Shown: positions 52,172 through 61,196 of the stretch, one piece after another
Layout: each line of letters opens with the position of its first letter
How positions within the stretch are numbered: the stretch's first letter is position 1
Assembly (NCBI RefSeq): GCF_900103845.1
Contig: NZ_FNIJ01000004.1
Span: 248,001-312,000, forward strand
DNA: 64,000 nt
Direction of reading: 5' to 3'
Source: Pseudomonas jinjuensis
Lineage (GTDB): Bacteria; Pseudomonadota; Gammaproteobacteria; Pseudomonadales; Pseudomonadaceae
Program-made: the position numbers and the translations under genes
The notes under the pieces: model-generated
Database searches by the model: none
What the model saw: the letters and a program-made list of their open reading frames with translations, nothing else
What the model was told of the DNA's origin: nothing

Positions 52172-53569
52172 GTGACTGCCATCACCCAGCCCGTCTCCCG
52201 CAGACGGCGCGTCGCCATCGAGCTGAAGGAACTGCTCACCCTCGCCACGCCGATCATGATCGCCCAGTTGGCCACCACCGCCATGGGCTTCGTCGATGCG
52301 GTCATGGCCGGCCGCGTCGGCCCGCGCGACCTGGCTGCGGTGGCGCTGGGCAACTCGATCTGGATTCCGGTGTTCCTGCTGATGACCGGCACCCTGCTCG
52401 CCACCACCGCCAAGGTGGCGGAGCGCTACGGCGCCGGCGACCAGCCCGGCACCGGCCCGCTGGTGCGCCAGGCGCTGTGGCTGGCGCTGCTGGTCGGTCC
52501 GCTGGCGGCGGCGGCGCTGTGGTTCCTGTCGGAGCCGGTGCTGCGGGCGATGAAGGTCGAGGCAGCGCTGGTCGAGCCCACCCTCTTCTATCTGCGCGGC
52601 ATCGCCTTCGGCCTGCCGGCGGTGGCGCTGTACCACGTGCTGCGCTGCTTCAGCGACGGCCTCGGCCGCACCCGTCCGAGCATGGTGCTGGGCATCTGCG
52701 GCCTGCTGCTGAACATCCCGCTGAACTACACGCTGATCTACGGCCACTTCGGCTTCCCGGCCCTGGGCGGGCCCGGCTGCGGCTGGGCCACCGGCACGGT
52801 GATGTGGTCGATGCTGCTGGGCATGCTGTTCTGGGTGAACCGGGCGCCGGTGTATCGCCCGAGCCGCCTGTTCGCCCGCTGGGAGCGCCCCGATACGGCG
52901 GTGATCCGCCGGCTGGTGGCGGTCGGCCTGCCGATCGGCATCGCCATCTTCGCCGAGTCGAGCATCTTCTCGGTGATCGCCCTGCTGATCGGCGAGCTGG
53001 GCGAGAAGATCGTCGCCGGCCACCAGATCGCCCTGAACGTCAGCGCCATGGTGTTCATGATTCCCTACTCCCTGGCTATGGCGATCACCGTGCGCGTCGG
53101 CCAGAACCTCGGCGCCGGTGCGCCGCGCAATGCGCGCTTCGTCGCCGGAGTCGGGATGTGCACGGCGCTGGGCTACGCCTGCCTGTCGGCCAGCGGCATC
53201 CTGCTGTTCCGCGAGCAGATCGCCAGCCTCTACACCGCCGACCCGCAGGTGATCGCGCTGGCCGCCTCGCTGATGGTGTTCTCCGCGCTGTTCCAGTTCT
53301 CCGATGGCCTGCAGGTCACCGCCGCCGGCGCCCTGCGCGGCTACCAGGACACCCGCGCGACCATGCTGATGACGCTGTTCGCCTACTGGGGCATCGGCCT
53401 GCCGGTGGGCTACAGCCTCGGCCTGGCCCACTGGCTGCACGAACCGACCGGTCCGCGCGGGCTGTGGCAGGGCCTGATCGTCGGCCTGACCTGCGCGGCG
53501 ATCATGCTCGGCATCCGCCTGCAGCGCAGCGCGCGCCGACGTATCCGTATCCACGAACTCAACGTGTAG
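52172..53569 (+). CDS. pmpM: MATE-family multidrug efflux pump
   Basis: A 465-residue inner-membrane transporter with twelve hydrophobic segments in two MatE halves (ELLTLATPIMIAQLATTAMG near residue 16; a second half from about 245, PIGIAIFAESSIFSVIALLI). It starts at GTG behind GAAGGA. The order MATE, EamA exporter, XRE-cupin regulator is that of PA1361-PA1359 in P. aeruginosa as I recall, where PA1361 is PmpM, an H+-coupled exporter of quinolones and cationic dyes. Confidence 0.85.
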   Translation: MTAITQPVSRRRRVAIELKELLTLATPIMIAQLATTAMGFVDAVMAGRVGPRDLAAVALGNSIWIPVFLLMTGTLLATTAKVAERYGAGDQPGTGPLVRQALWLALLVGPLAAAALWFLSEPVLRAMKVEAALVEPTLFYLRGIAFGLPAVALYHVLRCFSDGLGRTRPSMVLGICGLLLNIPLNYTLIYGHFGFPALGGPGCGWATGTVMWSMLLGMLFWVNRAPVYRPSRLFARWERPDTAVIRRLVAVGLPIGIAIFAESSIFSVIALLIGELGEKIVAGHQIALNVSAMVFMIPYSLAMAITVRVGQNLGAGAPRNARFVAGVGMCTALGYACLSASGILLFREQIASLYTADPQVIALAASLMVFSALFQFSDGLQVTAAGALRGYQDTRATMLMTLFAYWGIGLPVGYSLGLAHWLHEPTGPRGLWQGLIVGLTCAAIMLGIRLQRSARRRIRIHELNV

Positions 53570-53595
53570 GGCGGAACGCAGGGGGTCAGCGAAAC

Positions 53596-53680
53596 GTAGG
53601 GTGGATGGCGCTTTTCCATCCACCATCCTGGCTCCGGCACGCGGGAATGGTGGATCGATGGAGCGTGATCCACCCTACGT
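53596..53680. repeat. REP-type palindrome pair, TAGGGTGGAT...ATCCACCCTA family
   Basis: The fourth copy of the family, very close in sequence and length to the one at 2050-2135. Immediately after it, GGCGGGTTGCACCCGCC (about 53695-53712) is the inverted partner of the hairpin at 1999-2019; the two repeat types are thus neighbours at both places. Confidence 0.85.
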
Positions 53681-53738
53681 ACTGAAACCGCTTCGGCGGG
53701 TTGCACCCGCCCTACGGTTCTGGCTCCTGCCCGGCCTT

Positions 53739-54623
53739 TCAATCCGGCGCCGGCACCGCTACCGGCTGGCTCGGCTGGCTGCTCAGGGTGGTGCCCGCCG
53801 AGGCGAAGATGATCGCGCCGATCGCCACCCACTGCATCGCGCTCAGCTGCTCGCCGAGGAACACCAGCCCGGAAATCGCGGCGAATGCCGGTTCGATGCT
53901 CATCAGGGTGCCGAAGGTGCGCGCCGGCAGGCGCGTCAGGGCGACCATTTCCAGGGTGTAGGGGAAGGCGCTGGAGAGTATCGCGACGCCCAGCAGCGCC
54001 GGCAGCAGTTCCGGCGCGAACATCGCGGTGCCGGCATGGGCGAAGCCGATCGGCACCACGCACAACGCAGCGATGGTCACGCCGAGCGCCGCGCCCTGGG
54101 CACCATGGTCGGCGCCGGCGCGCTGGCCGAAGAGGATGTACAGCGCCCAGCAGGCTCCCGCGCCGAGCGCCAGGGCGGCACCGAGCGGATCGATACTGGC
54201 GCCCATCGAGCCCAGCGGCAGCAGCAGCCAGAGACCGAACACCGCCAGGGCGATCCAGAGGAAATCGATCGGCCGCCGCGAGGAGAACAGCGCCACCGCC
54301 AGCGGCCCGGTGAATTCCAGCGCCACGCCGACGCCCAGCGGAATGGTGCGCAGGGCCATGTAGAACATCAGGTTCATGCCGCCCAGCGCCACGCCGTAGA
54401 CGATCAGCGAACGCCACGCCTTCGGCTCGATGCGCTTGCGCCACGGGCGCAGCAGCGCCAGCAGGATCACCGCGGCGAACAGCAGGCGCATGGCCGTGGT
54501 GCCCTGCGCGCCGATGGCCGGGAAGATGCTCTTCGCCAGCGAGGCACCGCTCTGGATCGAGGCCATGGCGACCAGCAGCAGGCCGACCGGGAAAAGAATG
54601 GAAGCAACGTGGGAGCGAGGCAT
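53739..54623 (-). CDS. EamA-family exporter (RhtA-like)
   Basis: A 294-residue inner-membrane protein with ten hydrophobic segments in two EamA halves. MALRTIPLGVGVALEFTGPL (near residue 92) and FGTLMSIEPAFAAISGLVFLGE (near residue 236) match the RhtA branch, which exports threonine/homoserine and related metabolites. The start at 54623 has GGGAGCGAGG upstream. It diverges from the XRE-cupin gene, its probable regulator. Confidence 0.86.
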   Translation of the reverse strand: MPRSHVASILFPVGLLLVAMASIQSGASLAKSIFPAIGAQGTTAMRLLFAAVILLALLRPWRKRIEPKAWRSLIVYGVALGGMNLMFYMALRTIPLGVGVALEFTGPLAVALFSSRRPIDFLWIALAVFGLWLLLPLGSMGASIDPLGAALALGAGACWALYILFGQRAGADHGAQGAALGVTIAALCVVPIGFAHAGTAMFAPELLPALLGVAILSSAFPYTLEMVALTRLPARTFGTLMSIEPAFAAISGLVFLGEQLSAMQWVAIGAIIFASAGTTLSSQPSQPVAVPAPD

Positions 54624-54704
54624 GACGGCAGACCGGGGCAGGTTGAAACGGGCAGCGAAAATTGGCTTACTCTGATGTGCAACATAATGCGCAAAATTCA
54701 CAGA

Positions 54705-55277
54705 GTGAGCAATATATTGCCCAGCGATAACGAACGCCCCAGCGTCCTCGTCCACGTCTCGGATAATGTGCGAAACCTGCGCCGCGCCGCCGGCCTCAGC
54801 CAGGACGCGCTGGCGAAGGCTTCCAATGTCAGCCGGCGCATGCTGGTCGGCATCGAGAGCGGCGACGTCAACGTCAGCCTGAACACCCTCGACCGCATCG
54901 CCGCCGGCCTCGGCGTCGCCTTCGCCGACCTGATCCGACCACCGGCCACCGGCTACCTTGACCGCATCGACGAAGTCGCCTGGGCCGGTGCGCAAGCCGA
55001 CAGCCGCGGCACCCTCCTCGCCAGCACCCCGGCGCACAAGCAGGCCGAACTCTGGCACTGGTCCCTCGCCCCCGGCGACCGCTACACCGCCGAGCCGGAT
55101 GCCGAGGGCTGGTTCGACATGGTCTACGTCATCGAGGGCCGGCTGACCATCGAGCTGGCCGGGGAGACGCTGGAGGTGGGGAGCGGCGGCTTCCACGTGT
55201 TCCAGAGCAACCAGCCGTTCTCCTACCACAACGACGGCGATTGCCTGGTGCGCTTCGTGCGCAACGTGGTGAACTGA
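54705..55277 (+). CDS. XRE-family regulator with C-terminal cupin domain
   Basis: A 190-residue regulator: helix-turn-helix at about residues 18-72 (LRRAAGLSQDALAKASNVSR), and a cupin at about 115-185 (DMVYVIEGRLTIELAGETLE, FHVFQSNQPFSYHNDGDC) that may sense a small molecule. GTG at 54705 is preferred because the sequence then opens VSNILPSDNERPSV; ATGs at 54675 and 54687 are alternatives. It diverges from the EamA gene, 81 bases apart. A 12-bp palindrome overlaps the first codons. Confidence 0.86.
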   Translation: MSNILPSDNERPSVLVHVSDNVRNLRRAAGLSQDALAKASNVSRRMLVGIESGDVNVSLNTLDRIAAGLGVAFADLIRPPATGYLDRIDEVAWAGAQADSRGTLLASTPAHKQAELWHWSLAPGDRYTAEPDAEGWFDMVYVIEGRLTIELAGETLEVGSGGFHVFQSNQPFSYHNDGDCLVRFVRNVVN

Positions 55278-55298
55278 GGCGGGCCTGCCCGCAGTCGC

Positions 55299-55745
55299 TC
55301 AGGCCTGTTTGCCGGGGCGCTGGAGACGTCGCCAGTTGGCCGGGGACATCCCCGTCAGCCGGAGAAACACCCGGGAAAAGTGCGACTGGTCCGAGAAGCC
55401 GCATTCCAGGCTGATCTCCGACAGATAAAGCGTCGAGTTCAGCATCAGTTCCCTGGCTCTCTCGATGCGCATCCTCAGCAGCCAGTCATGGGGAGACATG
55501 CCCATGCTGCGCTTGAAGGCCCGGGTGAAATGGCTGCGCGACAGGGCGCATTCCCTGGCGAGGCGGTCGACCGACAGGCCATCGGCCAGACTGGTGGCGA
55601 TCAGCTCCCTGACCCGCCGCAGCTGCCAGGCGGAAAGACCGCCGCCTCCGGACGCGGTGGCCGGCGCGCCATATCGCTCATCGAGATGGGTGGACAGGGC
55701 GAGCGTCAACTGGTCGATAAAGCGCCGGTCCAGTCCTTCCGGGCT
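55299..55745 (-). pseudogene. AraC-family regulator remnant, 5' part missing
   Basis: About 150 residues at the C-terminus of an AraC/XylS-type regulator. [19 protein letters not shown] and the linker GGGGLSAWQLRRVRELIATS belong to a longer protein, and both helix-turn-helix units are intact (LARECALSRSHFTRAFKRSM, ISLECGFSDQSHFSRVFLRL). The frame can start at 55778, but bases 55750-55800 on the other strand encode LysR sequence, so the N-terminal sensor domain has been lost. A DNA-binding fragment might still be made. See the adjacent remnant. Confidence 0.75.
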
Positions 55746-55749
55746 GGCA

Positions 55750-56566
55750 AGCGCCGGCGCCGCCGATGTGCTGGGCATTTCGCAGCCGACGGTGTCGAAG
55801 GCGCATCACCAGGCTGGAACGGCGCCTCGGCACTCACCTGCTCCAGCGGACTTCGCGGCGGCTGGCCCTCACTCCCACCGGCGAGGCGGCGTGGGAGCGC
55901 GCCCAGCGCATCCTCGCCGAGGGCCGTGCCGCCGCGGAGGCGGAAGCCTCCTCCCATGCCACCACGCCCAGGGGCCGGGTGCGCATGACGGCGCCGATGT
56001 CGTTCGGGGTGAAATACCTCGCCCCGCTCATTCCGGACTTCCTGCGCCTGTACCCCGAGATAGACCTTCACCTGTCGCTCGACGACCAAGTGGTCGACAT
56101 GGTGGCAGGCGGATTCGACGTCGCCCTGCGCATCGCCGAACTCCCCGACTCGTCCCTGCGCTCGCGCCGGCTCTGCGCCGTGCGGCGCCCGCTGGTGGTC
56201 ACGCCGGACTACCTCGAACGGCACGGCCACCCCCGGCATCCGCGGGACCTGGAAAAGCACCCGTGCCTGATCTACACGAACCTGCCGACACCGGAGCTAT
56301 GGAAGTTCCGCCATCCGGGCGAGGGCGAATGCGCAGTCCCGGTGCGGGGACGGATCAGCAGCAACAACGCGGACATCATCAGCCCGGCCGTGTTCGCCGG
56401 TCAGGGCCTGGCGCTGCAGCCGGAGTTCATCGTCTGGGATGCGTTGCAGAGCGGGGAACTGATCGATGCCCCGCCGGGCCCCTTGCGGCCGGCCCGCGTG
56501 ACGGCCTTGCTGGACTACCTGGCCCAGCACCTGAGCAGCGCGCCCTGGGCGCGGACGGTGCCCTGA
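55750..56566 (+). pseudogene. LysR-family regulator remnant: truncated 5' end and frameshift
   Basis: The frame from 55750 reads [16 protein letters not shown], the middle of a LysR helix-turn-helix, but lacks the preceding ~18 residues and any start. After lysine at 55800 an extra base near 55804 shifts the frame; the continuation [20 protein letters not shown], then a complete effector domain ([20 protein letters not shown]) to the stop at 56566, is in the next frame. A protein from ATG at 55766 would lack a DNA-binding domain. Divergent from the AraC remnant. Confidence 0.8.
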
Positions 56567-56651
56567 TGATGACCTGCATCTGAGATAGCGCGATTCGCGC
56601 AAACCTCCAGCCAGACCACCTCCACGGCGCTGGCTGGAACTCCCCTCAGGC

Positions 56652-58220
56652 TCAGGCGACGCCGCGCTTGCGGCCTTCCCAGAACGGCTTGCGCAGGTCG
56701 GTCTTGAGTACCTTGCCGACGCTGGATAGCGGCAGGCTGTCGCGGAACTCCAGGCTGCGCGGGCACTTGTAGCCGGCGATGCGTTCGCGGCAGTGGGCGA
56801 CGATCTCTTCGCTGCCGACGCTGGCCTCCGGCTTGAGCACGATCACCGCATGCACGGTCTCTCCCCACTTGTCGCAGGGAATGCCGATCACCGCGGCCTG
56901 CGCCACGGCCGGGTGGCTGGCGAGGGCGGTCTCGACCTCGGCGGAATAGATGTTCTCGCCGCCGCTGACGATCATGTCCTTGATCCGGTCGCAGACGTAG
57001 ACGAAACCGTCCTCGTCCATGTAGCCGCCGTCGCCGGTGTGCATCCAGCCGCCCCGCAGCGCCTCGGCGGTGGCTTCCGGCTTGTTCCAGTAGCCCATCA
57101 TCATGTTCGGTCCGCGCACCACGATCTCGCCGACGGTGCCGCGCGGCACCTCGTTGTCCTCGGGATCGACGATGCGCACTTCCACGCAGACCGCCGGCAG
57201 GCCGGCCGAGTACATCCTGCCGCTGGCCTGGCATTCGGCGCTGTGATGCTCCGGCAGCAGCGTGCTGGCCAGCGGCGCCAGTTCGGTCATGCCGTAGCCC
57301 TGGGCGAAGCCGGCGGAGGTGAACACGCGGCGGGCGCGGTCGAGCAGCGCCGGGGTGATCGGCGAGGCGCCATAGCCGATGCGCTCCAGCGAACCGAGGT
57401 CGAGCTTCTGCAATTCCGGGTCGGCGTCGCGCGCATCCAGCAGCATCTGGATCATGGTCGGCGCCATGAGGAGCTCGCTGATGCGTTCGCTGGCGATGGT
57501 CTGCAGTACCTGCTTCGGCACGAAGGACGACTGCACCACGTGCGTCCCCCCGGTCATGAACAGTGCGGTCATGGCCGAGAAGTCGGCCAGGTGGAACATC
57601 GGCATCACGTGCAGATAGCGGGTGTGGGCCTGGCAGCTCGCCGAGTTCACCACTCCCAGGGATGAGAACGCGAGGTTGCTGTGGCTGAGCATCACGCCCT
57701 TGGGGAAGCCGGTGGTGCCGCCGGTGTAGAAGATGCCGAGCAGCGAATCGCCGCCACGGCGGGCGTCTTCCACGGGCTCGCTGCCTTCGATCAGCGCCTC
57801 GTAGCCGAGCATGCCTTCGGGAGTTTCGCCGTCGCCGGCATGGATCACCGTGCGGATGGTCTTCGCATCGGCGGCAATGCGCGCGCCGAGCTCCTTGAAG
57901 GCGTCATCGACGATCAGGACGGTGGTATCCGAATCGTCCAGGGAATAGATGATCTCCGCGGCGCTCCAGCGGATGTTCACCGGGTTGAGCACCGCATCGG
58001 CCCAGGGCACGGCCTGGTAGTACTCGATATAGCGCTGGGAATTGAGGGAAAGCATGGCCACGCGGTCGCCGCTGGCCACGCCCAGCTTCTTCAGCGCTCC
58101 GGCCAGGCGGGCGACGCGCTCGCCGAACTCGGCGTAGGTCACGCTGCGGCCGTTGATGCGTATGGCGGTGGCATTCGGGCGCCGCTGCAGGTGGCGGTGC
58201 AGGCCTTGGGTGATGTACAT
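56652..58220 (-). CDS. AMP-forming long-chain/aromatic acid CoA ligase
   Basis: A 522-residue ligase starting MYITQGLHRHLQRRPNATAI. Motifs: [20 protein letters not shown] (A3, near residue 170), QGYGMTELAP (A5), WMHTGDGGYMDEDG (A7) and LPLSSVGKVLKT with the catalytic Lys. It resembles the fatty-acyl/aryl CoA ligases of steroid- and terpene-type pathways. The leader holds overlapping exact Hfq/Crc motifs. Its 3' part is almost identical to the partial gene at 63086-64000. Confidence 0.86.
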   Translation of the reverse strand: MYITQGLHRHLQRRPNATAIRINGRSVTYAEFGERVARLAGALKKLGVASGDRVAMLSLNSQRYIEYYQAVPWADAVLNPVNIRWSAAEIIYSLDDSDTTVLIVDDAFKELGARIAADAKTIRTVIHAGDGETPEGMLGYEALIEGSEPVEDARRGGDSLLGIFYTGGTTGFPKGVMLSHSNLAFSSLGVVNSASCQAHTRYLHVMPMFHLADFSAMTALFMTGGTHVVQSSFVPKQVLQTIASERISELLMAPTMIQMLLDARDADPELQKLDLGSLERIGYGASPITPALLDRARRVFTSAGFAQGYGMTELAPLASTLLPEHHSAECQASGRMYSAGLPAVCVEVRIVDPEDNEVPRGTVGEIVVRGPNMMMGYWNKPEATAEALRGGWMHTGDGGYMDEDGFVYVCDRIKDMIVSGGENIYSAEVETALASHPAVAQAAVIGIPCDKWGETVHAVIVLKPEASVGSEEIVAHCRERIAGYKCPRSLEFRDSLPLSSVGKVLKTDLRKPFWEGRKRGVA

Positions 58221-58238
58221 CGAAAATCCTGTCCTCTG

Positions 58239-58249
58239 TTGTTCTTGTT
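58239..58249 (-). promoter_or_regulatory. AACAAGAACAA: overlapping Hfq/Crc motifs before the CoA ligase
   Basis: AACAAGAA and AAGAACAA are both exact AAnAAnAA matches that share bases, giving an extended CA-rich site about 18 bases before the ATG and 5' of the AGAGGACAGG ribosome region. Confidence 0.65.
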
Positions 58250-58400
58250 GCAACTCGAAGGGACGGGGCACTTCACCGAGGCGGACCACGCAAGGAACGA
58301 TCCGCTTCAGCCCCCTCCCGACGTGGAATGGCAGGCAGCAGGCACCCATGGCGCTGTCACCGGCCATTCGATTCCTGTGGTATCTGTACAAGACCTCGAC

Positions 58401-58440
58401 CCGCAACCGCCCGCGGCTTCTGGCACGCGGGCGGTTGCGG
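58401..58440. terminator. Strong hairpin between DUF1329 and the CoA ligase gene
   Basis: CCGCAACCGCCCGCG and CGCGGGCGGTTGCGG are perfect 15-base arms with a 10-base loop, 21 bases past the DUF1329 stop. There is no T run, so it is either a factor-dependent terminator or an mRNA-protecting structure. Confidence 0.55.
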
Positions 58441-58461
58441 AGAGTCGGGAAGGAACGCGGA

Positions 58462-59841
58462 TCAGCGGATGCCGGCGTTGCGCAGTGCGGTCGGGGTGAA
58501 GTCGTTCTTCATGGTGAACTTCTGGTCCCACTGCACACCATGCTTGGCCTCGTTGGTCAGGCCACCGACGAAGTAGCGGCCGGCGATCACATCGTAGAGT
58601 GTCTGGGCGGCGTAGTACGGCAGGCGTTTCTCGTAGTTCTGCACCTGGAAGCCTTCGCCCACGCGCCACAGCTGGCCACGGCCGTCGTACTGGGCGGTTT
58701 CGGCGATGCCCCAGGTGTCCTCGTCGAGGAACAGGGTGCGCTTGCTGTAGATATGGCGCTGGCCGGGCTTGAGGGTGCCTTCCACTTCCCACACGCGATG
58801 CAGCTCGTAGCGGGTCAGGTCCTGGTTGATGTGGCCGGGCTCGATGATGTCGTCGTACTTCAGGTTCGACGACCACAGCTTGTAGCTGTTGTACGGAATG
58901 TACATCTCGCGCTTGCCGACCAGTTTCCAGGTGTAGCGGTCCGGGGCGCCGGAGAACATGTCGTTGTCATCCGATACGCGCATGCCGTCGGCGGCGTTGG
59001 CCGGGCCGTCGTAGGCCACCTGCGGGGCGCGGCGCACGCGGCGCTGGCCGGCGTTGTAGGCCCAGGCCATGCGCGGTTCCTTGATCTGGTCGAGGGTCTC
59101 GTGAACCATCAGCACGCCGCCGGCCAGGCGCGCCGGGGCGACGGTCACCTGCTTGATGTAGAGCAGGATGTTCGCGTTCGCGATCGGATCGACATCGGCC
59201 AACTGGTCCGGGAAGGCGGCGGTTTCCTCGAACTGGACGATGGTGAAGTTGCCGTTGGTCTGCGGCACGGCCTGGGCGACGATCCGCGAGAAGTTGGTGC
59301 CCTTGTAGCGGGTCAGGTGGTTCCACAGTACCTCGTTGCCGGTCTTCGGAATCGGGAAGGCGTAGTTGCGCGACTTCTCGAAGTTGGCCAGGCCGTCGCC
59401 GTCGTTCACCGTCACGGTGTTCAGCGCACTGACCTTGGCGCGGTCGTAGACGGCTTGCGGCAGAGCGGCGCTGCGGCGGCTGGGGTAGACCGGAATCCTG
59501 TAGCTGTCCGGATAGCGCTTGAACATCGCCAGTTGGCCAGGGCTCAGCTTGTCCTTGTACTGGTCGACGTTGGCTGCGGTGATGGTGAACAGCGGCTTGT
59601 CGCTGGCATAGGGATCACCGAGGAAGCCCTTGGCGTCCACCGGGGCCGCGCCCGGCTGCAGGCCACCCGCCCAGGCGGGAATGCTGCCATCGGCGTTACC
59701 GGCCTTTTCCGCACCCACCGGAGTCAGGGTGGTGCCCAGCTTGGCAGCCTCATCGGGAGAGACGGCAGCCATGACACTGGAAGCCAACAGGGAGAGCGCC
59801 AGGGCGCCGGTTTTCAGCATTGTGATTGTTCTATTGCTCAT
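58462..59841 (-). CDS. DUF1329-family exported protein
   Basis: A 459-residue exported protein; the signal is TITMLKTGALALSLLASSVMA. The mature part matches DUF1329, a LolB/LppX-like half-barrel family thought to handle hydrophobic molecules near the outer membrane (DGSIPAWAGGLQPGAAPVDA near residue 50; RRVRRAPQVAYDGPANAADG near residue 270). Start at ATG 59841 with AGGTG upstream; an in-frame GTG at 59850 is possible. DUF1329 genes commonly accompany DUF1302 genes, as here. Confidence 0.85.
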   Translation of the reverse strand: MSNRTITMLKTGALALSLLASSVMAAVSPDEAAKLGTTLTPVGAEKAGNADGSIPAWAGGLQPGAAPVDAKGFLGDPYASDKPLFTITAANVDQYKDKLSPGQLAMFKRYPDSYRIPVYPSRRSAALPQAVYDRAKVSALNTVTVNDGDGLANFEKSRNYAFPIPKTGNEVLWNHLTRYKGTNFSRIVAQAVPQTNGNFTIVQFEETAAFPDQLADVDPIANANILLYIKQVTVAPARLAGGVLMVHETLDQIKEPRMAWAYNAGQRRVRRAPQVAYDGPANAADGMRVSDDNDMFSGAPDRYTWKLVGKREMYIPYNSYKLWSSNLKYDDIIEPGHINQDLTRYELHRVWEVEGTLKPGQRHIYSKRTLFLDEDTWGIAETAQYDGRGQLWRVGEGFQVQNYEKRLPYYAAQTLYDVIAGRYFVGGLTNEAKHGVQWDQKFTMKNDFTPTALRNAGIR

Positions 59842-59936
59842 CTGTTTCACCTACACATCATTGGGTTCAAGCAAGGCCATCCCTGGCCAGGCACGAACCA
59901 CTCGGGAGTGGCCCGCGCCGGATTCACGCCAATCGA

Positions 59937-61127
59937 TCAGCCACGACCGTACAGGGTGACGACGCAGGCGCCGCCCAGGCCGAGGTTGTGCTGCAGGGCG
60001 AGGTTCACGCCTTCCACCTGGGTGGCTTCGGCGCTGCCGCGGATCTGACGGGTCAGCTCGTAGCACTGCGCCAGGCCGGTGGCGCCCAGCGGATGGCCCT
60101 TGGAGAGCAGGCCGCCGGACGGGTTGGTGACGACCTGGCCGCCGTAGGTGTTGTCGCCGTCGAGGACGAACTTCTCGGCGCCGCCCACCGGGCACAGGCC
60201 CAGGGATTCATAGGTCAGCAGTTCGTTGTGGGCGAAGCAGTCGTGCATCTCGGCGACGCGGATGTCGCGCGGATCGACGCCGGCCTTCTCGTAGACCGCC
60301 TTGCCGGCACGCAGCGCCATGTCGAAGCCGACCACTTCGATCATCGAGCGGGACTCGAAGGCAGCCGGGGAATCGGTAGTCATGGCCTGGGCCAGGATCA
60401 CCACGTCGGTGCGCAGGCCGTGCTTCCTGGCGAAAGCCTCCGAGCAGATGATCGCGGCAGCCGCGCCACAGGTCGGCGGGCAGGCCATCAGGCGGGTCAT
60501 CACGCCCGGCCAGATCACCTGGTCGTTCATCACGTCCTCGGTGGTGACGACCTTGCGGAACATCGCCAGCGGGTTGTTGGCGGCGTGGCGGCTGGCCTTG
60601 GCGCGGATCGCGGCGAAGGTGGACATCTGGGTGCCGTACTTCTGCATGTGCTCGCGGCCGGCGCCACCGAACATCTGCAGCGCGCCCGGAATGCCGGCGA
60701 CGTCGGCGCACAGCTCGTCGATGATGCCCTGGGTCATGTGAGTGGTGGCACGCGGGCGGTCATCCCAGTGGCCTTTCAGGGCGCCGGGCTGCATCTGCTC
60801 GAAGCCGACGGCCAGGGCGCAGTCCACGGCACCGCTTTCCACGGCCTGACGGGCCAGCCACAGCGCGCTGGAGCCGGTGGCGCAGTTGTTGTTGACGTTG
60901 ACCACCGGGATGCCGGACATGCCGACTTCATACAGGGCCGCCTGGCCGCAGGTGGAGTCGCCGTAGACGTAGCCGGCATAGGCCTGCTGCACGAGGTTGT
61001 AGTCCAGGCCGGCATCCTTCAGGGCCAGGCGGATGGCCTCGGCGCCCATCTCGATGTAGGTGCCGCTGGTGCCCGGCTTGACGAACTTGATCATGCCGAC
61101 GCCGGCAACGTAGGGTTTCTGGGACAT
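59937..61127 (-). CDS. SCP-x type thiolase / lipid-transfer protein
   Basis: A 396-residue thiolase-fold protein of the sterol-carrier-protein-x branch. The catalytic Cys is Cys82 in NVNNNCATGSSAL. The HCFAHNE-like block is HDCFAHNELLTYESLGL and the catalytic His is in LLSKGHPLGATGLAQ. The branch is used for side-chain cleavage of bulky or branched acyl-CoAs, as in sterol degradation. GGAG precedes the ATG. It lies between DUF1302 and DUF1329 genes on one strand. Confidence 0.88.
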   Translation of the reverse strand: MSQKPYVAGVGMIKFVKPGTSGTYIEMGAEAIRLALKDAGLDYNLVQQAYAGYVYGDSTCGQAALYEVGMSGIPVVNVNNNCATGSSALWLARQAVESGAVDCALAVGFEQMQPGALKGHWDDRPRATTHMTQGIIDELCADVAGIPGALQMFGGAGREHMQKYGTQMSTFAAIRAKASRHAANNPLAMFRKVVTTEDVMNDQVIWPGVMTRLMACPPTCGAAAAIICSEAFARKHGLRTDVVILAQAMTTDSPAAFESRSMIEVVGFDMALRAGKAVYEKAGVDPRDIRVAEMHDCFAHNELLTYESLGLCPVGGAEKFVLDGDNTYGGQVVTNPSGGLLSKGHPLGATGLAQCYELTRQIRGSAEATQVEGVNLALQHNLGLGGACVVTLYGRG

Positions 61128-61196
61128 GTTTTTTCTCCAGTGGATTGTCATTGTCCGAGTGGCTGCCCCGTCGATTGCGGCGCGGCAGCCAGTCGG

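Noticed and set aside
52016-53626. Open frame of 536 codons antisense to pmpM
   Set aside because: Repetitive Gln/Arg/Ala/His composition typical of GC-bias shadow frames; the MATE protein on the other strand is clear.
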